The notes beneath the pieces were generated by a model. The model was not told the DNA's origin. It worked only from the letters and a program-made list of their open reading frames with translations, and did no database searches. Of a DNA stretch of 64,000 nucleotides, positions 47,664 through 55,651 are shown one piece after another; the stretch's first letter is position 1; the number at the start of each line of letters is the position of its first letter. The stretch lies in contig JACRNV010000005.1 in the NCBI GenBank assembly GCA_016214785.1, forward strand, positions 62,001 to 126,000, read 5' to 3'. The DNA is from Methanobacteriota archaeon (GTDB taxonomy: Archaea; Thermoplasmatota; Thermoplasmata; SG8-5; JACRNV01). The translations under genes and the position numbers were made by a program.

Positions 47664-48913
47664 CACTTCACCTCCTCTGCCGTGGCAATCCTGCCAAGCA
47701 AGGCGGAAGCCACCGCCGTATCTGGCGAAGCAAGGTACGTGAAACCGTCCCCCTGCTTCCCGGCGAAGTTGCGGTTGGACGTCGAGACCTGGACCTCGTC
47801 CTTGCCCGTCATGCCGATCTGCCCGGACGCGCACCCGCCGCACCCGGGGTTCGAGACGAGGAAGCCCGCCTCTACGAAGGTCGCGATGTGCCCCTCCTTC
47901 AGCAGGCGCTTGTACCCGGCCATAGTCGCCGGAACGACCGATGCGAGGATGCCTTCCTTGACGTGCCTGCCCTTCACGAGCTTCGCGGCCCTGGCCAGGT
48001 CGTCGTAGGTTCCGTTCGTGCAGGAGCCGATGAAGACCGAGTCCACCTTAATGTCCTTGAGGGACTCGACATCGACCACGTTGTCGGGCTTCGGCGGCTT
48101 GGCAATCTGCGGCTTCAGATTTGAGATGTCGATTGTGATTTCCTTGGCGTACTTCGCCCCCTTGTCCGAGAAGACGCCCTCGACCTTCTTCCCAGAGGCC
48201 TTCCCGCAGAACTTGAGGATATCCTTGCTCGGGGGAATCATCGGGGCGATGGCGCCCATCTCCGTCGCCATGGAGGCGAGCGTGATGCGCCCTGCGAGGT
48301 CAAGGGAGTCAATGGCTTCGCCGTAGAACTCCATGGCCATGCCCAGCGCCCCCTTGGACGTCAGGGTGCCGCAGACCTTCAAGGTCAGGTCCTTGGCCGT
48401 GCAGCCTTTCGGGAGCTTCCCCTTGATGTCAATTTTCATCGTCTCCGGAATCTCGAACCACGTCTTGCCCGCGCGGAAGACGAAGGCTATGTCCTGGTCC
48501 CCCATGCCCTGGCCGAACGCCCCGATGGCGCCCAGAATGTTCAGGTGGGAGTCCGTGCCGACCATCGTCGAGCCCGGGACGACCAGCCCATTCTCAATCG
48601 CCACGTGGGAGCCGATGCCAGCGTCGCAGTCGAAGACCTTTATGCCCTGGCCGCGCGCGAACTTCCTGCACGCGTGCTGGTTGCTCGCGTAGGCGATTGT
48701 ATTCGCCGGAACGTTGCAGTCGAAGGTGAAGACGGTCTTGCTCACGTCGTTGACCTTGTCGCCGGGATAGTGCTGGTTGAATGCTTTTACGACGTTCGCG
48801 CCGCCGAAGTCGCGCGCGCTCCTGACGTCTATGTCGATCCACACAATGCCGCCGGCATTCACATCTTCCTTAGAATGCGCCTGCAGTATCTTTTCAATCA
48901 TCGTCTTGGGCAT
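47663..48913 (-). CDS. Aconitase-superfamily dehydratase large subunit (LeuC/HacA-like)
   Basis: A 416-residue subunit holding the 4Fe-4S cluster: GSCTNGTYDDLARAA supplies one Cys and NPGCGGCASGQIGM the other two. TMVGTDSHLNILGAIGAFGQGMGDQDIAF and STSNRNFAGKQG (substrate-binding Arg) are conserved. It acts as heterodimer with the next gene in leucine biosynthesis or a related 2-oxoacid elongation pathway. No leuA or leuB gene is nearby. The operon promoter is the TATA at 48945-48956. Confidence 0.9.
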   Translation of the reverse strand: MPKTMIEKILQAHSKEDVNAGGIVWIDIDVRSARDFGGANVVKAFNQHYPGDKVNDVSKTVFTFDCNVPANTIAYASNQHACRKFARGQGIKVFDCDAGIGSHVAIENGLVVPGSTMVGTDSHLNILGAIGAFGQGMGDQDIAFVFRAGKTWFEIPETMKIDIKGKLPKGCTAKDLTLKVCGTLTSKGALGMAMEFYGEAIDSLDLAGRITLASMATEMGAIAPMIPPSKDILKFCGKASGKKVEGVFSDKGAKYAKEITIDISNLKPQIAKPPKPDNVVDVESLKDIKVDSVFIGSCTNGTYDDLARAAKLVKGRHVKEGILASVVPATMAGYKRLLKEGHIATFVEAGFLVSNPGCGGCASGQIGMTGKDEVQVSTSNRNFAGKQGDGFTYLASPDTAVASALLGRIATAEEVK

Positions 48914-48944
48914 GGTGCCACCTGCACCGGAATCGGCGGGCGGA

Positions 48945-48956
48945 TTATAAAAATAT
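48945..48956 (-). promoter_or_regulatory. TATA box for the dehydratase operon
   Basis: The plus-strand ttataaaaatat (minus atatttttataa) lies 32-43 bp upstream of the ATG at 48913. The remaining spacer to 49126 contains no supported gene. Confidence 0.55.
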
Positions 48957-49126
48957 CCAGGGATGATGCGCTTGGCATGGAATTAAGATGAGGCTGTGGC
49001 GATTTTTCTCCTTTTTGACAAGATATCGCGAGACTGCGCGGCATGATGGAAAGATGGTTCTGAAACAACAGAGATGGGCCCGAGGATCATTTTAATATCA
49101 CATCTGACTCACATGTGACAAGACAA

Positions 49127-49134
49127 TTTATATA
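49127..49134 (+). promoter_or_regulatory. TATA box for the three-gene membrane cluster
   Basis: The sequence tttatata would start transcription near 49157, just ahead of the ribosome binding site GTGGAGGA (49163-49170) that serves the ATG at 49176. Confidence 0.6.
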
Positions 49135-49175
49135 GCTCCGATAACAATATGCATCGTAGAAAGTGGAGGAATTGC

Positions 49176-49631
49176 ATGAACGAGGAAACGAAGGAGAGTT
49201 GTGCGCATGCGGGCAGTGACATCATACATCTGAAGCCGAAATGCCCGTACTATGTTGACACGCAATCGAACCTTTACTGCCCCTATTTCATGATGGCCAG
49301 CCAGTACCCGATGATGGGGCTGCCGCAGAACGGCTACCCCAGATGGCCTGGGACGTCCTCGCTCGTCCTCGGCATCCTTGCCCTCGTCCTCTCTTGGCTG
49401 TGCTTCATCCCATACATCGGCTTTTTGCCGTTCATCATAGTCCTCATCCTCTCGGTGCTCTCGATAGTCTTCGGCGCGTTTGGGATGAGGGCGATACCGG
49501 CGGGTATGCGCGGCAGGGGGACGGCCATCGCCGGCTTCATCCTCGGGATGCTGGGGCTCGTACTCGGCATAGTCTTCCTGATTCTATCGTTAATCCTTTT
49601 CAGGCCCATGTATGCGACAGGGGGGATGTGA
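49176..49631 (+). CDS. DUF4190-like membrane protein with N-terminal Cys motif
   Basis: A 151-residue protein; the ATG at 49176 is chosen because GTGGAGG precedes it. A soluble start carries CPYYVDTQSNLYCPYF, a possible metal-binding Cys pair, followed by a Met/Pro-rich linker. Membrane segments follow (SLVLGILALVLSWLCFIPYIGFLPFIIVLILSVLSIVFGAFG and IAGFILGMLGLVLGIVFLILSLILF). The order resembles DUF4190 proteins. The function is unknown. It is first of three tightly linked genes. Confidence 0.7.
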   Translation: MNEETKESCAHAGSDIIHLKPKCPYYVDTQSNLYCPYFMMASQYPMMGLPQNGYPRWPGTSSLVLGILALVLSWLCFIPYIGFLPFIIVLILSVLSIVFGAFGMRAIPAGMRGRGTAIAGFILGMLGLVLGIVFLILSLILFRPMYATGGM

Positions 49632-49632
49632 G

Positions 49633-50028
49633 ATGTCGGGGCAGCCTCAGGCTTCCGGGACATACCCCCCTCCGCCGCTCATGCCCATTCCGCCGATGGT
49701 CCCGATAGCCCCGTTCCCCGGCCAAGCGAAGAAGATGGGGGCGTTCGACACGGCCTCGCTCGTGCTGGGAATCCTCGCCATATGCCTGCACTGGGTCGTG
49801 ATCTTCAAGTGGGGGCTAATTCTCTACACAGTTCCACTGGTCCTCTCCTGTCTGGCAGTGGCATTCGGCACCATTGCCGCTCACAAGATCCTAGTCAGGA
49901 AGAAGGCCGCACCGACGCCATCGGACAAGGCCGGTCTCGCCGGGTTCGCCCTCGGCATACTGAGCCTCATGTTCGCGACCGCGTGGCTGCTGCTGGCGCA
50001 AGCCTACCTCTGGGGGTGGGCGCTGTGA
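49633..50028 (+). CDS. DUF4190-like membrane protein
   Basis: A 131-residue protein: Pro-rich cytoplasmic start (PPPPLMPIPPMVPIAPFPGQ), then membrane segments (TASLVLGILAICLHWVVIF, LILYTVPLVLSCLAVAFGTIAA, LAGFALGILSLMFATAWLLLAQAYLWG). It shares the SLVLGILA and AGFxLGxL motifs with the previous gene, so the two are paralogues. The ATG is one base after the previous stop. Confidence 0.7.
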   Translation: MSGQPQASGTYPPPPLMPIPPMVPIAPFPGQAKKMGAFDTASLVLGILAICLHWVVIFKWGLILYTVPLVLSCLAVAFGTIAAHKILVRKKAAPTPSDKAGLAGFALGILSLMFATAWLLLAQAYLWGWAL

Positions 50029-50720
50029 ACGACGACGGGAACGGGATAGATCCGAGGAAGGCCTTCTTCGCCGTCATCGCGGTCGGGGCGGTGGTGGTCG
50101 CTTGCATGAGCGGCGTCTTCTACTTTGCCGACCGCGCAGGCGTAATCAGGGCGCAGGTGCTGGTTTCGGGATATGCGCAGACGAACGCGACATACGGCTC
50201 CCTGTATGTAGACGGTGTGAAGTTCATCACCCAGCCCTTCGGCGGCGGTTATTACGATTACTCGTACTACAGCTATTCGTACGAGGGGAGGAAATACTTC
50301 ACTTTCCAGAACGTGATGGTCAGGGCCAATGCCGCGCACACCTTCCAGGTGAGGACGGAGCTCGGCGAGGAGTCCCAGGTCATAGAAGCGACAACGCCTT
50401 ACGGCGTAACTACGACGGTCCCGGGCCTGAGCATTGAGAAAAAGATGGTGCGCATCACAGTCAAAGGGATGAACAACGCCGCGAACGGCCTGTCGCTCAC
50501 CCTCTATGTGGACGGCCAGTATGCGGACAACCAGTATTCCTCCATGATGGGGCAGCAATACACGATGTGGCCGAACGTCACGGACAATGCCAACCACTCG
50601 TTCAGGATTCAAGCTTCCGGGGGATATAGTTACGGCTACAACTACTCGGGCGACTACACCAACCAGACCTACGCATATGTCAGCGGGGAGGGCACGGTTA
50701 TAACCCTAAACCTGCCATAG
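50025..50720 (+). CDS. Membrane-anchored extracytoplasmic beta-rich protein
   Basis: A 231-residue protein starting with GTG inside the previous stop (GTGA overlap). One N-terminal transmembrane helix (AFFAVIAVGAVVVACMSGVFYF) anchors a Tyr/Asn-rich beta-sandwich-like ectodomain: GGGYYDYSYYSYSYEGRKYF, repeated XLYVDGXX units (SLYVDGVKF, TLYVDGQYA), and GYSYGYNYSGDYTN. Several N-glycosylation sequons are present. No family was recognised. The operon with two DUF4190-like proteins suggests a surface complex. Confidence 0.7.
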   Translation: MNDDGNGIDPRKAFFAVIAVGAVVVACMSGVFYFADRAGVIRAQVLVSGYAQTNATYGSLYVDGVKFITQPFGGGYYDYSYYSYSYEGRKYFTFQNVMVRANAAHTFQVRTELGEESQVIEATTPYGVTTTVPGLSIEKKMVRITVKGMNNAANGLSLTLYVDGQYADNQYSSMMGQQYTMWPNVTDNANHSFRIQASGGYSYGYNYSGDYTNQTYAYVSGEGTVITLNLP

Positions 50721-50765
50721 AGGCCGGGCTGCAGATATAAATATCCGAACCTTGTTGCCAAAGCG

Positions 50766-51869
50766 ATGGCTTCCAAGGTCCATTTCATATCGCTCAGAGC
50801 CCGGAAAGGGAGCGACAGCGTCCTGAAGAAGCTCGGTAGGCTCTTCGAGGCCGCCGGGTTCCCAGGCTGCATCGCGAAGAACGACCTGGTGGCAGTGAAG
50901 ACGCACTTCGGGGAGATAGGGAACACGGGATTCGTGCAGCCCATCTACCTGCGCAGCATCGTCGATTCCATCAGGGCCTCAGGTGGCAGGCCATTCCTCA
51001 CCGACGCGAACACCATGTACGTCGGCCAGAGGGCCAACGCCTACGACCATCTGAACACCGCCTACAGGCACGGCTTTTTACCGGCGGTCGTTGACGCGCC
51101 CGTCATCATCGCCGACGGGCTCACCGGGCGCGACTACGTCGAGGTCCCGATAAACCTGAAGCACTTCAAGAAGGTCAAGCTCGGCGCGGCGGCCGTGCAC
51201 GCGCAGGCGCTCATCGGCGTCTCGCACTTCAAGGGGCACATGGTGGCGGGCTTCGGCGGCACGATGAAGAACGTCGGCATGGGGCTGGGCTCCAGGGCCG
51301 GCAAGCAGCAGATGCACTCGGACGTGAAGCCCGAGGTGCTTACAGAGAAATGCATCGGGTGCGGCACCTGCGCGAAGTACTGCCCGGCGGGCGCAATCAC
51401 GGTCGTGAAGAAGGCGGCGATAGACCACGGCAAGTGCATCGGTTGCGGCGAGTGCCTCATCTCCTGCCAGTACAAGGCCATAGGCCAGCGCTGGGACTCG
51501 GGCGGCGACAAGCTGCAGGAGAAGCTGGCCGAGTACGCCGCCGGCGCCCTCAAGGGGAAGGAGGGGAAGTGCGGGTTCTTCAACTTCGTCATCAACGTCA
51601 CGCCGGACTGCGACTGCGCCCCATGGAGCGACGAGCCCATCGTGGGGGACATAGGCATACTGGCGTCGAAGGACCCCGTGGCCATCGACCAGGCGTCGGC
51701 CGACCTCGTCACAAAGGAGCCTGGGAACCCGCGCTCGAAGATAAAGAACAGCCTCGCCGCCGGCGCCGACAAGCTGCGCGAGGCGAACGACATAGATTGG
51801 TCCATTCAGCTCAGGTACGCCGAAGAGATTGGACTGGGCTCGCGCAAGTACGAGCTCGTGGAGCTCTAG
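50766..51869 (+). CDS. DUF362 protein with two 4Fe-4S ferredoxin motifs
   Basis: A 367-residue protein. The DUF362 part (DLVAVKTHFGEIGNTGFVQPIYLRSIVDSI, LIGVSHFKGHMVAGFGGTMKNVGMGLGSRAGKQ) is interrupted near residue 195-240 by two ferredoxin clusters: CIGCGTCAKYCPAGAI and CIGCGECLISCQYKAI. It ends with GILASKDPVAIDQASADLV. It probably transfers electrons in an unidentified redox reaction. A TATA-like gatataaatatcc lies about 30 bp upstream. Confidence 0.88.
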   Translation: MASKVHFISLRARKGSDSVLKKLGRLFEAAGFPGCIAKNDLVAVKTHFGEIGNTGFVQPIYLRSIVDSIRASGGRPFLTDANTMYVGQRANAYDHLNTAYRHGFLPAVVDAPVIIADGLTGRDYVEVPINLKHFKKVKLGAAAVHAQALIGVSHFKGHMVAGFGGTMKNVGMGLGSRAGKQQMHSDVKPEVLTEKCIGCGTCAKYCPAGAITVVKKAAIDHGKCIGCGECLISCQYKAIGQRWDSGGDKLQEKLAEYAAGALKGKEGKCGFFNFVINVTPDCDCAPWSDEPIVGDIGILASKDPVAIDQASADLVTKEPGNPRSKIKNSLAAGADKLREANDIDWSIQLRYAEEIGLGSRKYELVEL

Positions 51870-51873
51870 GCCG

Positions 51874-52161
51874 ATGCCCTCGGCCAAGGAGGCGCTGGAC
51901 AGGCTGCGCTGGCACCCCGATTTCTCAATCTCCGATGTTATGATATGGTACGAGGACCGCATGTCCGAGACGGGGGTGGCGTGCCTCAAGGGGGCGGACG
52001 TCGGGTTCTTCGAGAGCTCGTTCTTCGGCGTGGAAGAGGCGAGCATCCCCTACCACAGGGTCTTCAGGATAGAGCACCGGGGGCTCGCCGTCTTCGAGCG
52101 GCCAAGGCGGCAAGGCAGCCAATCCCGGCGAGGCAGAGCGCGGCCAGGAAGGAGAACGTAG
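51874..52161 (+). CDS. DUF504 (UPF0248) archaeal protein, overlapping 3' end
   Basis: ATG at 51874, four bases after the DUF362 stop. ALDRLRWHPDFSISDVMIWYEDR, a variable middle, IPYHRVFRIEHRGLAVFERP is the complete DUF504 pattern (about 75-80 residues). The frame continues for 18 Arg-rich residues (RRQGSQSRRGRARPGRRT) that antisense the 3' end of the convergent MFS gene, an overlap of about 98 bp. The extra tail probably reflects a lost stop codon. The family function is unknown. Confidence 0.8.
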   Translation: MPSAKEALDRLRWHPDFSISDVMIWYEDRMSETGVACLKGADVGFFESSFFGVEEASIPYHRVFRIEHRGLAVFERPRRQGSQSRRGRARPGRRT

Positions 52162-53293
52162 CCCACGGCCCGAAGGCGTCCCATAGCATCCCGCCGAGGA
52201 GCGCGAGAGGGAGTGCGCCGAGCCCGACGGCCATGTTGTAGGCGCCGAGCGCCGTGCCCTTCATGCCCGGAGGCGACTGCTCGGCCACGAGGGCCTTTTG
52301 CACGCCATCCGTGAAGCCGAAGTAGAGGCCGAAGAAGACGAATACCATTACTAGAGCCAGAGTGTCCGATACAATGATGGCGAGCGCGAACGTCACCGCC
52401 AGGAGCGCGTACCCGGAAATGATGAGCGGGTACCGCCCAATTTTATCGGACAGCGAGCCAGTCGGGATGGAAACCCCCATATAGATGATGTTGAAGAGGA
52501 GGTAGAGGCCTATCACCCATGATGCGCTCGCCGCGGCGGACATTCCCAGCGAGGAGGCGAACACCCCTGATGCTCGCAGAAGCAGGAAGGAGGTGGTGAC
52601 TGCCCCGACCGACAGCAGTCCCATAGTTCCTATGAAGAGCCTGAGGTCGAGCGGCAGGTCGGAGAACCTGCCCATCTGCGCGCGCGATGCCTTAGCCTGC
52701 GGCGCGTTGTCTCCCTTCTCCCTCAGGAAGAGGATGAAGACGAGCGCGCAGGCCGCCGGCACTAGCGCGGCTAAGAATACGTCCCTGTACCCGAGGGCCA
52801 GGGCGCCCACCACCAGCAGCGCCAGCAACACTCCGACCACCGCGCCGGAAGTGTCCATGGCGCGGTGGAAGCCGTAGACCTTGCCCAGGTGCTCCTTGTC
52901 CGTCGAATCTGCTATCATCGCGTCCCTGGGCGCCACCCTGATGCCCTTGCCCATGCGCTCTATGACCCTGAATGCGACGACTTGCTCCCACATCGTCGAG
53001 ACGTAGAAGAAGGCCTTGGAGAGGGTGGAGAACCCGTAACCGGCGAAGATGAACGGCTTGCGCCGCTTTATCTTGTCCGACCAGCGCCCCACTACGGCCT
53101 TGAGGATGCTGGCCGTGCTTTCGGCCGCGCCGTCGAAGAGGCCGATGGCCCATACCGGCGCTCCCAGCACGGTATAGAGGAATAGGGGGAAGACGGGCAC
53201 GAGCATCTCCGTGCTCGCGTCGGTGAGGAGGCTGATGATGCCTAGCAGGATGACGTTGACGGACAGAACCTTCAAGAGGCGCGTCTTGTTCAT
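52064..53293 (-). CDS. MFS transporter
   Basis: A 409-residue protein with about 12 membrane helices. The first cytoplasmic loop GRWSDKIKRRKPFIFAGYGFS and the MGKGIRVAPRDAMIADSTDKEHLGKVYGFHRAMDTSGAVVG segment are typical of a major facilitator subgroup often annotated as multidrug or sugar exporters; a second loop GSLSDKIGRYP marks the half repeat. The substrate is unknown. The start is the ATG at 53293; the track extension is read-through of the neighbouring GNAT gene. It begins 9 bp after that gene's stop. Confidence 0.9.
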   Translation of the reverse strand: MNKTRLLKVLSVNVILLGIISLLTDASTEMLVPVFPLFLYTVLGAPVWAIGLFDGAAESTASILKAVVGRWSDKIKRRKPFIFAGYGFSTLSKAFFYVSTMWEQVVAFRVIERMGKGIRVAPRDAMIADSTDKEHLGKVYGFHRAMDTSGAVVGVLLALLVVGALALGYRDVFLAALVPAACALVFILFLREKGDNAPQAKASRAQMGRFSDLPLDLRLFIGTMGLLSVGAVTTSFLLLRASGVFASSLGMSAAASASWVIGLYLLFNIIYMGVSIPTGSLSDKIGRYPLIISGYALLAVTFALAIIVSDTLALVMVFVFFGLYFGFTDGVQKALVAEQSPPGMKGTALGAYNMAVGLGALPLALLGGMLWDAFGPWATFSFLAALCLAGIGCLAALAARRRRAPGALS

Positions 53294-53301
53294 CCTTCGC
53301 C

Positions 53302-54243
53302 TCAGTAGCTGTCCAAGTCTGTCATCTGGAATATCCCCTTGTCCATGCCCAGCAGGCGCTCCAGCCCCGCCCTCGCGACGGGCCGCCTCGCGCCGCGCGC
53401 CATGAAGACGATGTACGTGCCCACGTCGAGCGGGAGGCCGGCCCTCTCCGCCCATTTGATCGTGCTGCGCTTCGTATGCGTAGATAATTGGACGTACTGC
53501 ACATCGTAGGCTCTTTCGAGCGCGGCGACGCATTCCGGGATGTTCCGCTCCTCGGGGCAGCATATCTCCTGGATGACGAGCCTGTCCTTCCATTTGCTGA
53601 GGAGCGCGTAGCCCACGGTCCTTCCGCCGCGCTCCAGCAGGCAGGCGTCGTCGAGCCACGTGGGCGTCCACGCCCTCCGGATGGACACGAAACCGTCCGC
53701 ACGCCGCGCGAACCCCAGCGCGCCCTCGGAAGCCTCGCGATAGAGCCTGGCAATCTCCCTGCTCTTCCACTGCTTCTTCAGGACATGCACGCTGGATTTC
53801 GAGTTCGCCCTGCGCTTCCGAACCGACCAGTTGAACGGGACGATGTCCATGTACTCGAACTTCTCGTAGAGCCCGTGCGCGACGAAGGAGCGCAGTGTCA
53901 TAAGGACGAAGAGGTCCGCGCCGTCGTCGAGCATCCTCTCGTGCATCGATTCGAAAAGGATTTTCTGGTAGCCCTTCCTGGCCAGCCCGGGGCGTGTGGC
54001 CACCCCCCAGACGAAGCCGGCCCTCATCTCCCCCTCCGAGGTCGTGAGGCGCGGGTAGCAGACACCGGCCTGCGCCACCGGCTCCTTCCCGTCCATGAGG
54101 TAGAGGGCGAGCCAGTCGCTGCAAGCGGGGTCGATCTTCCTGATGTTGGCGACTTTCTCGGAGTCGAGCAGCCAGTTGAAGGCCATGGCGTTCAGGCGCA
54201 TCGCCCTGTCGGGGTCAATCTCGTCGTATGTAGCTACGCGCAT
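53302..54243 (-). CDS. GNAT-family acetyltransferase (Eis-like)
   Basis: A 313-residue protein. The N-terminal GNAT core has AGFVWGVATRPGLARKGYQKILFESMHERMLDDGADLFVLM and GLYEKFEYMDI. The second half (DACLLERGGRTVGYALLSKWKDRLVIQEICC) is a second GNAT-like or Eis-type lobe. The substrate is unknown. Directly upstream of the MFS gene on the same strand, it may modify what the transporter exports. Confidence 0.8.
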   Translation of the reverse strand: MRVATYDEIDPDRAMRLNAMAFNWLLDSEKVANIRKIDPACSDWLALYLMDGKEPVAQAGVCYPRLTTSEGEMRAGFVWGVATRPGLARKGYQKILFESMHERMLDDGADLFVLMTLRSFVAHGLYEKFEYMDIVPFNWSVRKRRANSKSSVHVLKKQWKSREIARLYREASEGALGFARRADGFVSIRRAWTPTWLDDACLLERGGRTVGYALLSKWKDRLVIQEICCPEERNIPECVAALERAYDVQYVQLSTHTKRSTIKWAERAGLPLDVGTYIVFMARGARRPVARAGLERLLGMDKGIFQMTDLDSY

Positions 54244-54296
54244 CGGCGCCGTATCGTAAAGCGTAGATTAATCCTTCGCCCAGGCATGATGGAAGC

Positions 54297-54429
54297 GGAC
54301 CGGGCGAGATGCGAGGTCAGGAATCAGGCTGGAAGTAATCACTGACCGAGCATGAGCCCGTTCCCATCGACTTCCGGCGTGGTCCACCGTAAAGACGCAA
54401 AATGAAAGAAGAGGTGGACCGGGCGAGAT
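54297..54429 (-). repeat. Repeated copies of the tRNA-Ala 3' end
   Basis: GGACCGGGCGAGAT, the plus-strand view of the tRNA-Ala 3' terminus, occurs inside the tRNA (54515-54528) and again at 54416-54429 and 54297-54310. The sequence next to two copies is also shared (GTAtAGACGCAAAAT near 54489 and GTAAAGACGCAAAAT near 54389), giving an imperfect 99-bp repeat unit. Such tRNA 3' copies are hallmarks of past integration at a tRNA gene. Confidence 0.65.
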
Positions 54430-54513
54430 CGAGGGCGAGGCAATCTTGTATGAAGCATTTTCTCGCCCGAGATGAGCCCGGTCCATCGTATAGACGCAAA
54501 ATAAAATCAGAGA

Positions 54514-54587
54514 TGGACCGGGCGAGATTTGAACTCGCGGCCTCTCGCATGCCAAGCGAGCGATCTTCCGAGCTGATCTACCGGCCC
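54514..54587 (-). tRNA. tRNA-Ala (anticodon GGC)
   Basis: A 74-base tRNA read on the minus strand. The acceptor stem GGGCCGG pairs with CCGGTCC and includes the G3-U70 alanine identity pair, followed by discriminator A. D arm GATC-AGCTCGGAA-GATC; anticodon arm CTCGC-TTGGCAT-GCGAG with anticodon GGC; T arm GCGAG-TTCAAAT-CTCGC. No intron, and CCA is not encoded. Confidence 0.96.
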
Positions 54588-54631
54588 ATGGCGCGAGCGA
54601 GCTAAAACGCGGGGGGATAATAACCTTTGGC

Positions 54632-55651
54632 TCACTTGCCCTCGTATATCGTCAGCTCGCGCTCGACCATCTTCAGGTCCTTCTCCTCGAGCGTGAGGGG
54701 GCTCAGCGGCACAATCAGGACAGCGCCCTTGACGGATATGAGCTCGTTGACGAGCTGTATGAACTTCAGCACTGACTGGTAGGTGTTGTGCGAAATGAGG
54801 TACTCGAGCCCGGCAAGTATGACGATGCCCCTCTCGCTGCGCCTCATGAAGTTCTCTATGTTGTAGTAGAGGCCGGAGAGGTTCTGCGGCGCGACGGTCG
54901 CCTCCCCCTCGGTCGTCGAGAGCCAGATGACCGGCGTCTTCTCGAACCCATAGCGCTTCCTGACCTTCGCCGGGAAGTCCCTCGTGACGCAGAGGCCCTG
55001 GAAGCCGTGCTTGACGTGCTCTGCGAAGATCTCGTAGCTGCGCTCCCCGGTCTCGTCCTTGATCAGGTAGCCAGTGCCTGAATCGAGGGCCTGCAGTCCC
55101 GTCTTCTTCACGATGATATCGTCCTTGGCCTCTTCAGACCACTTGTATATCTCGGGGGCAAGGACGGCCTCTCCAACGCCGACTTCGTACTCGGGCCTTA
55201 TTTCCGCCGATTGCGCGAGCCTGTGCACGCACCTCTTGTCCCCCTTCGCCATGCAGCTCTCCTCGGTGGCCGTGAAGCGCCTGTCTAGCAGCGCGGAGAG
55301 CACCCCGGAGAGGTATCCGCTAGTGAAATGGCACGCCGGGACCGTGGTCTTGGCGATGGAGTTCGCCTCGACCGAGTCCTCGAAGCTGATTGTGACCTCG
55401 GATGGCAGGATGTCCATCTTGTCGACCCTGCCCAGGCCCGTCTCGATGAGCACGCCAGGCAAAAGGTCCCTGAGTTCCTCGGTGTCCTTGCACCTTATGT
55501 CGATGCTCTGCACCAGCCCCTCGCCGCACCTGAAGCCGTAGCGCTCTATCGTCTCGTGGGACGCCTTCTCCCCGACGAGTATCTGCAGCTCGTCCCCCAG
55601 GTTCTTGAGCGCGTTGCCGGACATGACGAAGAAGCTGATGTTCTCGGGCAT
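54632..55651 (-). CDS. V4R - DUF835 signalling protein
   Basis: A 339-residue protein. The N-terminal V4R domain (about 20-165) has RYGFRCGEGLVQSIDIRC, VPACHFTSGYLSGVLSALL and ATEESCMAKGDKRCVHRL, a small-molecule-binding fold with conserved Cys. The C-terminal DUF835 domain (about 195-339) has GTGYLIKDETGERSYEIF, GLCVTRDFPAKVRKRYG, TPVIWLSTTEG and VILAGLEYLISHNTYQSVLKFIQLVNE. DUF835 resembles a degenerate RecA/KaiC fold. The ATG at 55651 overlaps the GTPase stop by one base (TAATG); the longer track ORF is a shadow. It is the probable sensor for the two GTPases. Confidence 0.85.
   Translation of the reverse strand: MPENISFFVMSGNALKNLGDELQILVGEKASHETIERYGFRCGEGLVQSIDIRCKDTEELRDLLPGVLIETGLGRVDKMDILPSEVTISFEDSVEANSIAKTTVPACHFTSGYLSGVLSALLDRRFTATEESCMAKGDKRCVHRLAQSAEIRPEYEVGVGEAVLAPEIYKWSEEAKDDIIVKKTGLQALDSGTGYLIKDETGERSYEIFAEHVKHGFQGLCVTRDFPAKVRKRYGFEKTPVIWLSTTEGEATVAPQNLSGLYYNIENFMRRSERGIVILAGLEYLISHNTYQSVLKFIQLVNELISVKGAVLIVPLSPLTLEEKDLKMVERELTIYEGK

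Noticed and set aside
49041-49107. Possible C/D box small RNA (ATGATGG ... CTGA ... GAGATGG ... CTGA)
   Set aside because: Box spacing is irregular and the inner part contains a TATA-like sequence; no methylation guide target was evident.
54268-54555. 95- and 77-aa minus ORFs across the tRNA region
   Set aside because: They translate tRNA-Ala and its repeated 3' ends, not protein-coding DNA.
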